Source of the DNA: Paracoccus isoporae
GTDB taxonomy: Bacteria; Pseudomonadota; Alphaproteobacteria; Rhodobacterales; Rhodobacteraceae
Assembly: GCF_900101865.1 (NCBI RefSeq)
Contig: NZ_FNAH01000004.1
Span: 124,001-188,000 of the forward strand
Length of the DNA: 64,000 nucleotides
Direction of reading: 5' to 3'
This document shows, piece by piece, positions 53,600 through 62,232 of this stretch. The notes under the pieces were generated by a model. That model saw only the letters and a program-made list of their open reading frames with translations. It did no database searches and had not been told where the DNA came from. Both the position numbers and the translations under genes were made by a program. Each line of letters opens with the position of its first letter. Position 1 is the stretch's first letter.

Positions 53600-55435
53600 A
53601 TGTTGCCAGACCCAAGCCGCGCCCCGCAGATCACCCGTGATGCCGAAACGGGCGCCACCGCAACGGAATTCGGCGACCTCCCCGATTGGGATCTGAGCGA
53701 CCTCTATGCCGGCCCGGACGCGCCGGAGCTGGCCGCCGATCTCGAGGCTCTGACCGACAAGGCCGCGCGCTTCGCCGCCGATTTCGAGGGCCGGCTGGCC
53801 GAGCTTGATCCCGCCGCCATGCTGGACTGCATCCGCCGCTATGAGGAGATCGACATTCTCGGCGGCCGGATCATGTCCTATGCCGGTCTGCGCTATTATC
53901 AGAACACCACCGATCCGGCCCGCGCCAAGCTGCTGAGCGATCTTCAGTCGCGGATCACCGACATTACCACGCCGCTCGTGTTCTTCAGCCTCGAATTCAA
54001 CCGCATCCCGGAAGAGCGTTACCAGACCGTGTTCGCGGCCCAAGAGGGTCCGGCCCGCTACAAGCCGGTCTTCGACCGGATGCGCGCCATGCGCCCCCAT
54101 CAGCTTTCCGACGAGCTGGAGAAATTCCTGCACGACAATTCCGTCGTCGGCGCCGCTGCCTGGAACCGGCTGTTCGACGAAACCATGGCGGCGCTGGAAT
54201 TCCCGGTGGATGGCGAGATGCTGGGGCTGGAAGCAACGCTGAACCTGCTGACAGATCACGACCGCGCCCGCCGCGAGGCCGCGGCACAGGCGCTGGCTTC
54301 GGTGTTTGGGAAGAACATCAAGTTGTTCTCCCGCATTCATAATACGCTGGCGAAGGAAAAGGCGGTCGAGGACAAGTGGCGCCAGATGCCATCTCCGCAG
54401 CATGCGCGGCATCTGTCGAACCATGTCGAGCCGGAGGTTGTCGAGGCGCTGCGCAATGCCGTGACCGACGCCTATCCGCGGCTGTCGCATCGCTACTATG
54501 CGCTGAAGGCCAAGTGGCTGGGACTCGACAAGCTGCAGGTCTGGGACCGCAATGCGCCGCTCCCGACGGCGCGCCCCGAGACCATCGACTGGGCGCAGGC
54601 CCGCCAGACCGTGCTGGACGCCTATGCCGGGTTCTCGCCCAAGCTGGCCGAACTTGCCGCGCCGTTCTTCGACAGTGGCTGGATCGACGCGGCGGTGAAG
54701 CCGGGCAAGGCACCGGGCGCATTCGCCCATCCCACCGTGGTGACGGCGCATCCCTACGTGATGCTGAACTACATGGGCAAGCCGCGCGACGTGATGACGC
54801 TGGCCCATGAGCTGGGCCACGGCGTGCATCAGCGCCTGGCCGCGGGCCAGGGCGAGTTGCTTGCCGCGACGCCGCTGACCCTGGCCGAGACCGCCTCGGT
54901 CTTCGGAGAGATGCTGACCTTCCGCAAGCTTCTGGCCGAGACCACCGACCCGGCGCAGAAAAAGGCGCTGCTGGCCGGCAAGGTCGAGGACATGATCAAC
55001 ACCGTCGTCCGCCAGATCAGCTTCTACGATTTCGAATGCCGGCTGCACGCTGCGCGTGCCGAGGGCGAGCTGACCCCGGACGACATCAACGCGATCTGGC
55101 TGGAGGTCAGCCGCGAAAGCCTCGGCCCCGCCTTCGAGTTCATGCCGGGCTACGAGACCTTCTGGTCCTATGTCCCGCATTTCGTCCACTCGCCCTTCTA
55201 TGTCTATGCCTATGCCTTCGGCGACGGTCTGGTGAACGCGCTCTACGCCGCCTACGAGGCCGCGCCGGACGGGTTCCAGGAGAAATATTTCGACATGCTG
55301 GCCGCCGGCGGATCGAAACATCATTCCGAATTGCTCGCGCCCTTCGGCCTCGACGCGTCCGATCCGGCCTTCTGGGACCAGGGCCTGTCGATGATCGAGG
55401 GCTTCATCGCGGAGCTGGAGGCGATGGAGGACTGA
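53600..55435 (+). CDS. pepF: M3 family oligoendopeptidase F
   Basis: This 611-aa zinc peptidase cuts short peptides in the cytoplasm. The zinc motif HELGHGVHQ lies near residue 402, with the third ligand region ETASVFGEML about 30 residues later. The N-terminal half is the helical lid domain of the M3 family. AAAGGA precedes the ATG. It follows the hydrolase gene by 48 nt. Confidence 0.94.
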   Translation: MLPDPSRAPQITRDAETGATATEFGDLPDWDLSDLYAGPDAPELAADLEALTDKAARFAADFEGRLAELDPAAMLDCIRRYEEIDILGGRIMSYAGLRYYQNTTDPARAKLLSDLQSRITDITTPLVFFSLEFNRIPEERYQTVFAAQEGPARYKPVFDRMRAMRPHQLSDELEKFLHDNSVVGAAAWNRLFDETMAALEFPVDGEMLGLEATLNLLTDHDRARREAAAQALASVFGKNIKLFSRIHNTLAKEKAVEDKWRQMPSPQHARHLSNHVEPEVVEALRNAVTDAYPRLSHRYYALKAKWLGLDKLQVWDRNAPLPTARPETIDWAQARQTVLDAYAGFSPKLAELAAPFFDSGWIDAAVKPGKAPGAFAHPTVVTAHPYVMLNYMGKPRDVMTLAHELGHGVHQRLAAGQGELLAATPLTLAETASVFGEMLTFRKLLAETTDPAQKKALLAGKVEDMINTVVRQISFYDFECRLHAARAEGELTPDDINAIWLEVSRESLGPAFEFMPGYETFWSYVPHFVHSPFYVYAYAFGDGLVNALYAAYEAAPDGFQEKYFDMLAAGGSKHHSELLAPFGLDASDPAFWDQGLSMIEGFIAELEAMED

Positions 55436-55581
55436 TCGCGTTGCGATGGCGGGCGAGGTAGCACAAAACGCCCGGATCCGCCACGCAGCCGCGCCACCCC
55501 GCCGCCCTGCCGCCGCGGCGCAGTTTTTCGTCGCTCCGACGCGGGATTTCGCGTATCGTCCGGCCATCGGAAGGGTCGGGA

Positions 55582-56103
55582 ATGATCACGCTGTCCTCTG
55601 TCCGTCATGCGGATCTGGCGTCACTGGCGGGGCTTCGCCAGCACCCCGGTCAATACGCCAATGACGGCATCGACATGATCGAGGATGATACGCCCGGTCT
55701 CAGCTTCCACGCCATCCGCGCGGATGGAGAGCTGGTGGGCATGTTCAAGCTGGACCCGCGCTACGCCGAACGTCACCGCTTTGCGGAACCGACCGATCTG
55801 GGACTGCGCGGCGTGCTGATCGACCGGGCGCGACAGGGGCGCGGTCTGGGGACGCAGGCGATGTGCGCCCTGCCCGGCTATGCCGCGGCACTCTATCCCG
55901 GGATGCGGCGGCTGGTTCTGACCGTCAACCTGATGAATCCGGCGGGCTACCGGGTCTATCGCCATGCCGGGTTCCGCGACGTTGGCGGGATTTATGCTGG
56001 CGGATCCCGCGGGCCTCAGCATATCCTCTGGGCAGATCTGCCGCTTGCCGAACCAGCCGAGGCCCGATGCTCCGTAGACTCCTCCTCGCCCTTGCCGGGC
56101 TGA
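55582..56103 (+). CDS. GNAT family N-acetyltransferase
   Basis: The 173-aa protein has the GNAT core: ELVGMFKLDPRYAERH, the acetyl-CoA loop ARQGRGLGTQAM (Q/RxxGxG/A), and LTVNLMNPAGYRVYRHAGFRDVG. The acceptor is unknown. Its 3' end overlaps the dipeptidase start by 37 nt in another frame, a longer overlap than usual, so the last residues may vary between relatives. Confidence 0.85.
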   Translation: MITLSSVRHADLASLAGLRQHPGQYANDGIDMIEDDTPGLSFHAIRADGELVGMFKLDPRYAERHRFAEPTDLGLRGVLIDRARQGRGLGTQAMCALPGYAAALYPGMRRLVLTVNLMNPAGYRVYRHAGFRDVGGIYAGGSRGPQHILWADLPLAEPAEARCSVDSSSPLPG

Positions 56104-57242
56104 TCGTTCTTGCCGTCGCCGTGGTGCTGATCTTCGGCCCGGCCTATGTGGAGCGCAATCTGAACCCGCTAAACACCCCGGCTGAGGGCTGGCCGGTCAG
56201 CGAGGATGCACGCGCGCTCCATGACCGGCTTGTCATCGGCGACTGGCATTCCGACGCGCTGCTCTGGGATCGTGACCTGCTGGAACGCGTCGATCGCGGC
56301 CATACCGACATTCCGCGCCTGCGCGAGGGCAATGTCGCCGTGCAGGTCTTCACCACCGTCACCAAGAGCCCCTCCGGCCTGAATTACGGCGAAAACAGCG
56401 CCGAAAGCGCCGACAACATCACCCGGCTGGTGATCGGCCAGCTTCGCCCGATCCGGACATGGAGCAGCCTCAGGGAACGCGCATTGGATCAGGCCGCGCG
56501 GCTGCACCACATGGCCGAGCGCGCCCCTGATGAACTGGTCGTCATCCGCAGCCGGGCGGATCTGTCCGCGCATCTGGAACGCCGCGCAGGCGGCGCCGAG
56601 ACGGTCGGCGCGATCCTCGGCACCGAAGGCGCGCATCCGCTGGAAGGCGATATTGCCAATGTGGCGGCGCTCTATGATGCCGGGTTCCGGATGATGGGGC
56701 TCACGCATTTCTTCGACAACGAGTTGGGCGGTTCGCTGCACGGTCAGAGCGGCGAGGGGCTGTCCGATTTCGGCCGCGAGGTCGTGGCCGAGATGGTCGC
56801 CCGCAACATGGTCATCGACCTCGCCCATGCCAGCCCGGCCATGGTCCGCGACGTGCTGGCGATGGACGGAACCGTTCCGATCGTCTCCCATACCGGCATT
56901 CGCAGCCATTGCGAGACGCCGCGCAACGTCCCCGACGAGCTTCTGCAGGAGATCACGGCCAAGGGCGGCGTCATCGGCATCGGCTTCTGGAGCGACGTGA
57001 CCTGCGGCAGCACCCCGTCCGACGTGGCCCGCTCGATCCGCGCTGCCATCGCCCTGCTGGGCGAGGATCACGTCTCTCTCGGCTCGGATTACGACGGCTC
57101 GGTCGATGCGCCCTTCGACGCGGCGGGTCTGCCCGCGCTGACCCAGGCGCTGCTGGATGAGGGCGTCTCGACCGCGCAGATCGAGAAGGTCATGGGCGGC
57201 AACATGATGCGCTTCCTGTCAGAGCGGTTGCCCGAGAGCTGA
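56067..57242 (+). CDS. Membrane-anchored M19 dipeptidase
   Basis: The 391-aa protein is a renal-dipeptidase-type zinc enzyme. It has an N-terminal membrane anchor (about residues 2-24), the first zinc region VIGDWHSDALLWD, GTEGAHPLEGDI with the bridging Glu, LTHFFDNELGGS, and VSHTGIRSHCETPRNVPDE. Membrane anchoring suggests a periplasmic site. The start at 56067 lies within the GNAT gene, so the pair is probably translationally coupled. Confidence 0.9.
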   Translation: MLRRLLLALAGLIVLAVAVVLIFGPAYVERNLNPLNTPAEGWPVSEDARALHDRLVIGDWHSDALLWDRDLLERVDRGHTDIPRLREGNVAVQVFTTVTKSPSGLNYGENSAESADNITRLVIGQLRPIRTWSSLRERALDQAARLHHMAERAPDELVVIRSRADLSAHLERRAGGAETVGAILGTEGAHPLEGDIANVAALYDAGFRMMGLTHFFDNELGGSLHGQSGEGLSDFGREVVAEMVARNMVIDLAHASPAMVRDVLAMDGTVPIVSHTGIRSHCETPRNVPDELLQEITAKGGVIGIGFWSDVTCGSTPSDVARSIRAAIALLGEDHVSLGSDYDGSVDAPFDAAGLPALTQALLDEGVSTAQIEKVMGGNMMRFLSERLPES

Positions 57243-57278
57243 GCCGTCCGCTTCTTCTTCACGCAAATACCCTGAGAC

Positions 57279-57728
57279 CTACCAGATGGTTTCCTCCATC
57301 GGATCGTGCCAGGCCGCGTGATCGGACCACACGGCGCGCGCCAGCAGGCGCGGCCGGTGATGCAGCTTTGCCAACTCGCTGCGCGTCACCCAGCGGGCGC
57401 GGTCCACCACACCTTCGGGATCGGCCAGCACCATCGCGCTGCCATCGCCCTCCGACAGCGTGGCGCGGTGGATCAGGTCGACCTGGTGAAACCCCGCCTT
57501 CGAATCCTTGAACTCGTTGACCAGAATGATCGCGCCGACCGTGATGCTGAGCCCGGTCTCTTCCATCACCTCGCGGATCAGGTTCTCGTGCAGCGACTGC
57601 CCCGCCTCCGCCCCTCCGCCCGGCAGGCACCAGAGATCCGAACCGTATTCCGGCGGATAGGCATTCACCACCAGAAGCCGGTCGCCGCGCAGGATCGCCG
57701 CCCGCACCGCCAGCCGGGGCCGCGCCAT
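57279..57728 (-). CDS. Nudix hydrolase
   Basis: The 149-aa protein has a Nudix box at about residues 38-60, with REVMEETGL at its core. The first Glu of the consensus is Gln (GQSL), which some active members tolerate. The substrate is unknown. A GTG at 57734 would add two residues. Its ATG lies 3 nt below the purK stop, so it is probably co-transcribed with purE-purK. Confidence 0.88.
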   Translation of the reverse strand: MARPRLAVRAAILRGDRLLVVNAYPPEYGSDLWCLPGGGAEAGQSLHENLIREVMEETGLSITVGAIILVNEFKDSKAGFHQVDLIHRATLSEGDGSAMVLADPEGVVDRARWVTRSELAKLHHRPRLLARAVWSDHAAWHDPMEETIW

Positions 57729-57730
57729 CC

Positions 57731-58780
57731 TCACCGGCAGATCCGGTTGACATGGCCCATCTTGCGGCCCGCCCGCGTCTCTTCCTTGCCGTAGAGATGG
57801 ATCTGCACATCCGCGGTGCCGAGCAACTCCGGCACCCGGTCCATGTCGTCGCCGATCAGGTTCTCCATGATGACATCGGCATGTCGCCGGCCATCGCCAA
57901 GCGGCAGACCCGCCACCGCGCGGATATGCTGCTCGAACTGGTCCACCGCGCAGCCGGCCTGCGTCCAGTGACCGGAATTATGGACGCGCGGCGCGATCTC
58001 GTTCACCACCAGCCCGTCTGGCGTGACGAACAGCTCCACTCCCATGACGCCTACGTAATCGAGCGCATTGACGATCTGCGCGGCCAGCAACACCGCATCC
58101 GTCACCGGCTTCTGAGCAAGACCGCAGGGCACGGTAGTGGTCCGCAGAATGCCGCCCTCATGCAGGTTCAGCCCCGGATCATAGGCCGCCACTGCGCCAT
58201 CCGCGCCCCGCGCCACGATCACGCTGATCTCGCCGGAAAACGCGACGAATCCTTCCAGCACCGAGGCCGCGCCGGTCCAGTCGCGCTGCGCGGGATCGCG
58301 GAACCGGATCTGTCCCTTGCCGTCATAGCCCATCCGCCGTGTCTTCAGGATCGACGGCGTGCCGATCTCGGCCAGGGCGGCCGGCAGATCGGCCTCGGTC
58401 TCGACATTGGCGAAGGGTGCGGTGCGCAGACCCAGGCCGCGCAGGAACTCCTTTTCCGTCAGCCGGTCCTGTGACACGGCAAGCGCGCGCCGGTTCGGAC
58501 GGATCGGGCGGATCGATTCGAGCAGGTCGAGCGACGCCGCCGGGACGTTCTCGAATTCATAGGTGATGACATCGACCGACTCGGCAAAGCGGCGCAGCGC
58601 GTCCGCATCGTCATAGCTTGCCTGGGTGACCTGATGCGCCACATCGCCCGCAGGCGCGGCGCCGGGCTCATAGATATGCGTGCGATAGCCGAGGCGCGAG
58701 GCCGCGACGGACAGCATCCGCCCCAACTGCCCGCCACCCAGAATGCCGATCACCGCGCCTTGCGGGAGCGCCTCACTCAT
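57731..58780 (-). CDS. purK: N5-carboxyaminoimidazole ribonucleotide synthase
   Basis: PurK uses ATP and bicarbonate to make N5-CAIR from AIR. The 349-aa ATP-grasp enzyme has [43 protein letters not shown] and [13 protein letters not shown]. The start at 58780 overlaps purE by 8 nt. It acts with PurE in de novo purine synthesis. Confidence 0.96.
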   Translation of the reverse strand: MSEALPQGAVIGILGGGQLGRMLSVAASRLGYRTHIYEPGAAPAGDVAHQVTQASYDDADALRRFAESVDVITYEFENVPAASLDLLESIRPIRPNRRALAVSQDRLTEKEFLRGLGLRTAPFANVETEADLPAALAEIGTPSILKTRRMGYDGKGQIRFRDPAQRDWTGAASVLEGFVAFSGEISVIVARGADGAVAAYDPGLNLHEGGILRTTTVPCGLAQKPVTDAVLLAAQIVNALDYVGVMGVELFVTPDGLVVNEIAPRVHNSGHWTQAGCAVDQFEQHIRAVAGLPLGDGRRHADVIMENLIGDDMDRVPELLGTADVQIHLYGKEETRAGRKMGHVNRICR

Positions 58781-59273
58781 CGCGCGGCTCCTCGGGGATC
58801 GACTCGGACAGCGCCGCGCGCCACGCATCCAGCCGCGCGGCCAGTTCCGGGTCGGACACGGCCAGGATCCCCGCCGCCATCAGACCGGCATTCGCCGCGC
58901 CCGCCGCGCCAATCGCCATCGTCGCCACCGGAAAGCCCTTGGGCATCTGGACGATGGAATAAAGCGAATCGACGCCGGACAGCGCGCGCGTCTGCACCGG
59001 CACGCCGATCACCGGCACGCGCGTCTTGGATGCCATCATGCCGGGCAGATGCGCCGCCCCGCCCGCACCCGCGATGATCGCCTTCAGCCCGCGATCCGCG
59101 GCCTGCCGCCCGTACTCCCACAGCCGGTCCGGGGTCCGATGGGCGCTGACGATCCTAGTCTCATACCCCACGCCCAACTCGTCCAGAATTGTCGCCGCTT
59201 CGCGCATCGTCGGCCAGTCGGACTGGCTGCCCATGATGATCCCCACGGGCACGCCCGCTTGCTTGCTGTCCAT
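58773..59273 (-). CDS. purE: N5-carboxyaminoimidazole ribonucleotide mutase
   Basis: PurE converts N5-CAIR to CAIR. The 166-aa protein has [26 protein letters not shown], the [12 protein letters not shown] loop with the catalytic His, and PVIGVPV. It is a class I (bacterial) PurE, consistent with the adjacent purK. Confidence 0.97.
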   Translation of the reverse strand: MDSKQAGVPVGIIMGSQSDWPTMREAATILDELGVGYETRIVSAHRTPDRLWEYGRQAADRGLKAIIAGAGGAAHLPGMMASKTRVPVIGVPVQTRALSGVDSLYSIVQMPKGFPVATMAIGAAGAANAGLMAAGILAVSDPELAARLDAWRAALSESIPEEPRDE

Positions 59274-59344
59274 ATTGCCCCTCGTCGCAGGAAGCCCGCA
59301 CTATATTCACAACCTTGCCGGACGCAATTCCCGCGGCGTCCCGC

Positions 59345-59563
59345 TCAGGCGATGATATCCGGCGTCAACTCGTCCTCCAGCCGGGCTATGCGGTCCTTCA
59401 GCGCCAGTTTCTGCCGTTTCAGCCGCTGCAGCGTCAGTGACGGCGCGCCGGGCTGGGCCGCGAGCGCCGCGATCGCATCGTCGAGGTCGCGATGCTCGCG
59501 GCGCAGCACCTCCAGCCGGGCGCGGGCAATCTCTTCATGGCTCATCTCGGCGTGGAAATTCAT
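59345..59563 (-). CDS. YdcH family protein (DUF465)
   Basis: The 72-aa protein is a short helical hairpin with the DUF465 signature: LEVLRREHRDLDDAIAALAA and LQRLKRQKLALKDRIARLED. Its function is unknown. An in-frame ATG six codons later is an alternative start. The gene is divergent from hsp20. Confidence 0.85.
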   Translation of the reverse strand: MNFHAEMSHEEIARARLEVLRREHRDLDDAIAALAAQPGAPSLTLQRLKRQKLALKDRIARLEDELTPDIIA

Positions 59564-59648
59564 GCGGGCGAACTCTTCCTGGCTGCGTGTGCAGATTATA
59601 GCGCGAACCGGAAAAATGTTAACTCACTGTTCCATGCAAGGCGTCGCC

Positions 59649-59677
59649 CTTGTTCCCGATGCGTGCTGACCACATAT
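59649..59677 (+). promoter_or_regulatory. Candidate heat-shock (RpoH) promoter of hsp20
   Basis: CTTGTTC (59649-59655) and CCACATAT (59670-59677) are separated by 14 nt. This matches the sigma32 consensus CTTGAAA-N14-CCCCATNT at the key positions. Transcription would start near 59684, 60 nt before the hsp20 start. Confidence 0.6.
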
Positions 59678-59744
59678 TAGGCACAGACGGGTCGCCATAC
59701 CGGGGCCCGCAGGATCACGAGTCGCTGACAAGGGCTTGAGGAAC

Positions 59745-60155
59745 ATGACGAAGCTGACACTGGCCACGCATCCGCATTTGCTGGGATTCGACCAGATCGA
59801 GCGTCTGGCGGAGCGCGCGGCCAAGGGGGGGGAAGGCTACCCTCCCTACAATATCGAGCATTGCGCGCCGGACGGGTTCACCATCACCCTCGCCGTCGCC
59901 GGGTTTGCCGAAGACGACCTGACGATCTCGCTGGAAAACCGCCAGCTCACCGTCAGCGGTCGCCTGCCCGATAACACGCGGGAGCGGGTGTTCCTGCATC
60001 GCGGCATCGCATCGCGCGCGTTCCAGCGCGGCTTTGTGCTGGCCGACGGGGTCGAGGTTGACGGTGCACGGCTGGAGAACGGCCTGCTCTCCATCTCGCT
60101 TCAGCGCAAGCCGCAGCAAAACGTGGTCCAGACCATTCCGATCAGCCGCAAATGA
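59745..60155 (+). CDS. Small heat shock protein, IbpA-like
   Basis: The 136-aa Hsp20 chaperone holds unfolding proteins. It has GFDQIERLAERAA, YPPYNIEHCAPDGFTITLAV and AGFAEDDLTISLENRQLTVSG of the alpha-crystallin domain, then RGFVLADGVEVDGARLENGLL and the C-terminal IPI-type motif (TIPIS). It follows a candidate RpoH promoter. The ATG at 59745 is preferred; a TTG at 59736 is in frame. Confidence 0.93.
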   Translation: MTKLTLATHPHLLGFDQIERLAERAAKGGEGYPPYNIEHCAPDGFTITLAVAGFAEDDLTISLENRQLTVSGRLPDNTRERVFLHRGIASRAFQRGFVLADGVEVDGARLENGLLSISLQRKPQQNVVQTIPISRK

Positions 60156-60167
60156 AAGGGGATCGCC

Positions 60168-60395
60168 ATGAACACGAAATATGAAGAGATGCCGGAAGCA
60201 AACGGCAACACCGTCTATATCCGCCGCGTCGCCGTGGATAGCCTGCCTGACGAGGTGCGCGAGCAGGCATCGGGGCTGGACAGCCTCTATGCCGTGCACG
60301 GGATCGACGGGGAACGGCTGGCCCTGGTGAAGGACCGCCAGATGGCGTTCTATCTGGCCCGGCAGAACGATCTGAGCCCGGTGAGCGTGCACTGA
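60168..60395 (+). CDS. DUF1150 family protein
   Basis: The 75-aa protein matches DUF1150: VYIRRVAVDSLPDEVREQA, LYAVHGIDGERLALVKDRQM and AFYLARQNDLSPVSVH. The function is unknown. It is 12 nt after hsp20 and shares its terminator, so it should be heat induced. The pairing with Hsp20 is common in alphaproteobacteria. Confidence 0.88.
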   Translation: MNTKYEEMPEANGNTVYIRRVAVDSLPDEVREQASGLDSLYAVHGIDGERLALVKDRQMAFYLARQNDLSPVSVH

Positions 60396-60417
60396 CCGCC
60401 GCCCCGTCCAATTCCGA

Positions 60418-60451
60418 CGCGCCGCCCGCCACCAGGCCGGGCGGCGCGTTT
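60418..60451 (+). terminator. Terminator of the hsp20-DUF1150 unit
   Basis: Arms CGCGCCGCCCG (60418-60428) and CGGGCGGCGCG (60438-60448) are exact complements around 9 nt and are followed by TTTCGTTC. Confidence 0.8.
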
Positions 60452-60568
60452 CGTTCATGTGCTCCGCAGCGGCTGTGGCATTCGCCCGATTGACCTGCGC
60501 GCGGTTTCCTCGCGAAGCCACCGCCCGATCAGAAAGCCGAATTGCCCATCGAGGATCCCTGTCCGACC

Positions 60569-61384
60569 TCAGCCCGGCCAGCCATATCTGTCCAGCAAGG
60601 CACTGACCGCCCGGTCATTCCCGTCCCCGCCGAGATTGGCGCTGCGCAGGTTCTCCGTCTGGCTGTCCGGCCATTCGACGATACGGAACCGCCCGCCGAT
60701 CTTTGCCGGGCGAGAGCCCTTCAGCCGGTGCATCCAGTAGAGCCAGACATCATCGGCCGATGGCGCGAGATGCTGGAACAGTTCCGCATCGGTGACGTCG
60801 GGGTGAAACACCCCCGGCGCGTAGAGCACGCCCCCCACCCCGGTCGGAAAGATCAGCTTGTCGACGAGGGGCGCTGCGAGATTGCGGTCCCACGCCGCGT
60901 AGGGGCGCGGCCGGCCCGCATCCAGCGTGACCCGATGGGCGCGGTGGGAAACGACACCCGCCGCCGCATGGGCTACGAGCTGCGCCAGCCAGTCAGGTCC
61001 GTAATAGACATCATCATCCGCCGTCACGATATAGCTGCCCGGAAACGCGCGCAGCGCCGGCACGATCTTCTTGTAGGATCTCACATCGGTGCAGAGCCGG
61101 ATCTCCACACCCATCCCGCGCAGCGCGTCGGGAAGTCGCGCCTCGTCCTCTTCCGCCAGCCACAGGATCACGCGATCGGGCCGGACGCTCTGCCGTATCA
61201 GGGAGGCCAGCACATGCGGCAATGCGCCGAAGCGCGGCGGATAGGAGGTCAGGTTGACGATCAGCGGCGCGTCCAGCCCGTGCGGCGCAGGGGAGAAGTC
61301 GCGCGCCGCGATCTCGGCCTGCGCATGGGCGACGCGGCGTGCATGTTTCCAGCGCCGCCATGCCCCGCCGATCAGCCCTGCCAT
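60569..61384 (-). CDS. Glycosyltransferase, GT-A fold
   Basis: The 271-aa protein has LIVNLTSYPPRFGALPHVLA, PDRVILWLAEEDEARLP and a metal site in SYIVTADDDVYYGPDW (about residues 116-131), then PTGVGGVLYAPGVFHPDV and ADDVWLYWMHRLKG. The pattern fits a nucleotide-sugar glycosyltransferase. Acceptor and sugar are unknown. It overlaps the next gene upstream by 13 nt and so is coupled with it. Confidence 0.8.
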   Translation of the reverse strand: MAGLIGGAWRRWKHARRVAHAQAEIAARDFSPAPHGLDAPLIVNLTSYPPRFGALPHVLASLIRQSVRPDRVILWLAEEDEARLPDALRGMGVEIRLCTDVRSYKKIVPALRAFPGSYIVTADDDVYYGPDWLAQLVAHAAAGVVSHRAHRVTLDAGRPRPYAAWDRNLAAPLVDKLIFPTGVGGVLYAPGVFHPDVTDAELFQHLAPSADDVWLYWMHRLKGSRPAKIGGRFRIVEWPDSQTENLRSANLGGDGNDRAVSALLDRYGWPG

Positions 61385-62151
61385 GCGGCACGCAGCCAGT
61401 CGATCCTGCCGATCTTGCGATACCAGGTATTGCCGCGCCCGGCGAAGACATCCTCCATCTTGGGCGCGCCGGCAAAGGCCACGATCCTGGCACCTCGCGG
61501 CAGACCGGGATCGGCGAAATAGCTGCGCAGCCCGAGCGGCACGCAGTCATTCTTGAAGCTGACCACCCAGCCCTCGGGCCAGTAGTCCAGATCCCCATGC
61601 GCGGCCAGTTGCGCCGACTGGAATTGCTGGCTGATCTCGTAATGCGCGGTCGCGGCAGACGGGTCGGCCAGATAGGCATCAAGGATATAGCCATGCGCGC
61701 CGACCACGAAGCGGAACACCGAGGAGTTGCCGACCGAATGCAGGAACCTATCGCGCTGAGGGTTCACCTTGCGCAGCGGCTTGGCGCGGAACAGGTCGTC
61801 ATCGCGGATGATGTAGAAGCGGCCCGGAAGGTCGAAGAACGGCGACAGATCGTCCACCACCACCAGGTCGAGATCCAGAAACAGCGCGGTCTGCCCGGTC
61901 ATCCCGCCAAGATCGCGGCGAAACAGGGCCAGCTTGCGCCACCGCGTGTCGCGATGTCCGTCCGGCAGGCCCAGATCGGGCAGGGGCAGGCAGGTGACGC
62001 CGGGATCAATTCCCCGCGGGTTGTCGGTCAAGCAGACGAAGCGATGCGGACGATCCAGATGGCGGCGCACCTGCCGGTAGAGCCGGTTCACATCGGCGGC
62101 GCCGTAAAGCGTGCCCCATTTCATGCAGATGACATTGACCATGTCGGACAT
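61372..62151 (-). CDS. Putative glycosyltransferase, KWG-type (paralogue of the 46-47 kb gene)
   Basis: The 259-aa protein has VICMKWGTLYGAADVNRLY at the start, ALFLDLDLVVVDDLSPFF with a DxD near residue 85, YWPEGWVVSFKNDCVPLG and RIVAFAGAPKM. These match the gene at 46443-47240 in order and spacing, so the two are paralogues. It lies between sat/cysC and a second glycosyltransferase on the same strand. ATGs at 62169 and a few codons inside are other starts. Confidence 0.75.
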   Translation of the reverse strand: MSDMVNVICMKWGTLYGAADVNRLYRQVRRHLDRPHRFVCLTDNPRGIDPGVTCLPLPDLGLPDGHRDTRWRKLALFRRDLGGMTGQTALFLDLDLVVVDDLSPFFDLPGRFYIIRDDDLFRAKPLRKVNPQRDRFLHSVGNSSVFRFVVGAHGYILDAYLADPSAATAHYEISQQFQSAQLAAHGDLDYWPEGWVVSFKNDCVPLGLRSYFADPGLPRGARIVAFAGAPKMEDVFAGRGNTWYRKIGRIDWLRAAWQG

Positions 62152-62184
62152 GGAAACCTCGCAAACCAAAAACTGATAAAAACA

Positions 62185-62211
62185 CCCGCCGGGCCATACG
62201 CGCCCGGCGGG
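62185..62211 (-). terminator. Terminator downstream of sat/cysC
   Basis: Arms CCCGCCGGGC (62185-62194) and GCCCGGCGGG (62202-62211) are exact complements around 7 nt. On the minus strand the stem is followed by TGTTTTTATC. Confidence 0.85.
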
Positions 62212-62232
62212 TTCACAATGTCAAGCAGGGGA

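Noticed and set aside
59678-59744. RNA thermometer (ROSE or fourU type) in the hsp20 leader
   Set aside because: No segment complementary to the ribosome binding region and no U run could be found in the 60-nt leader.
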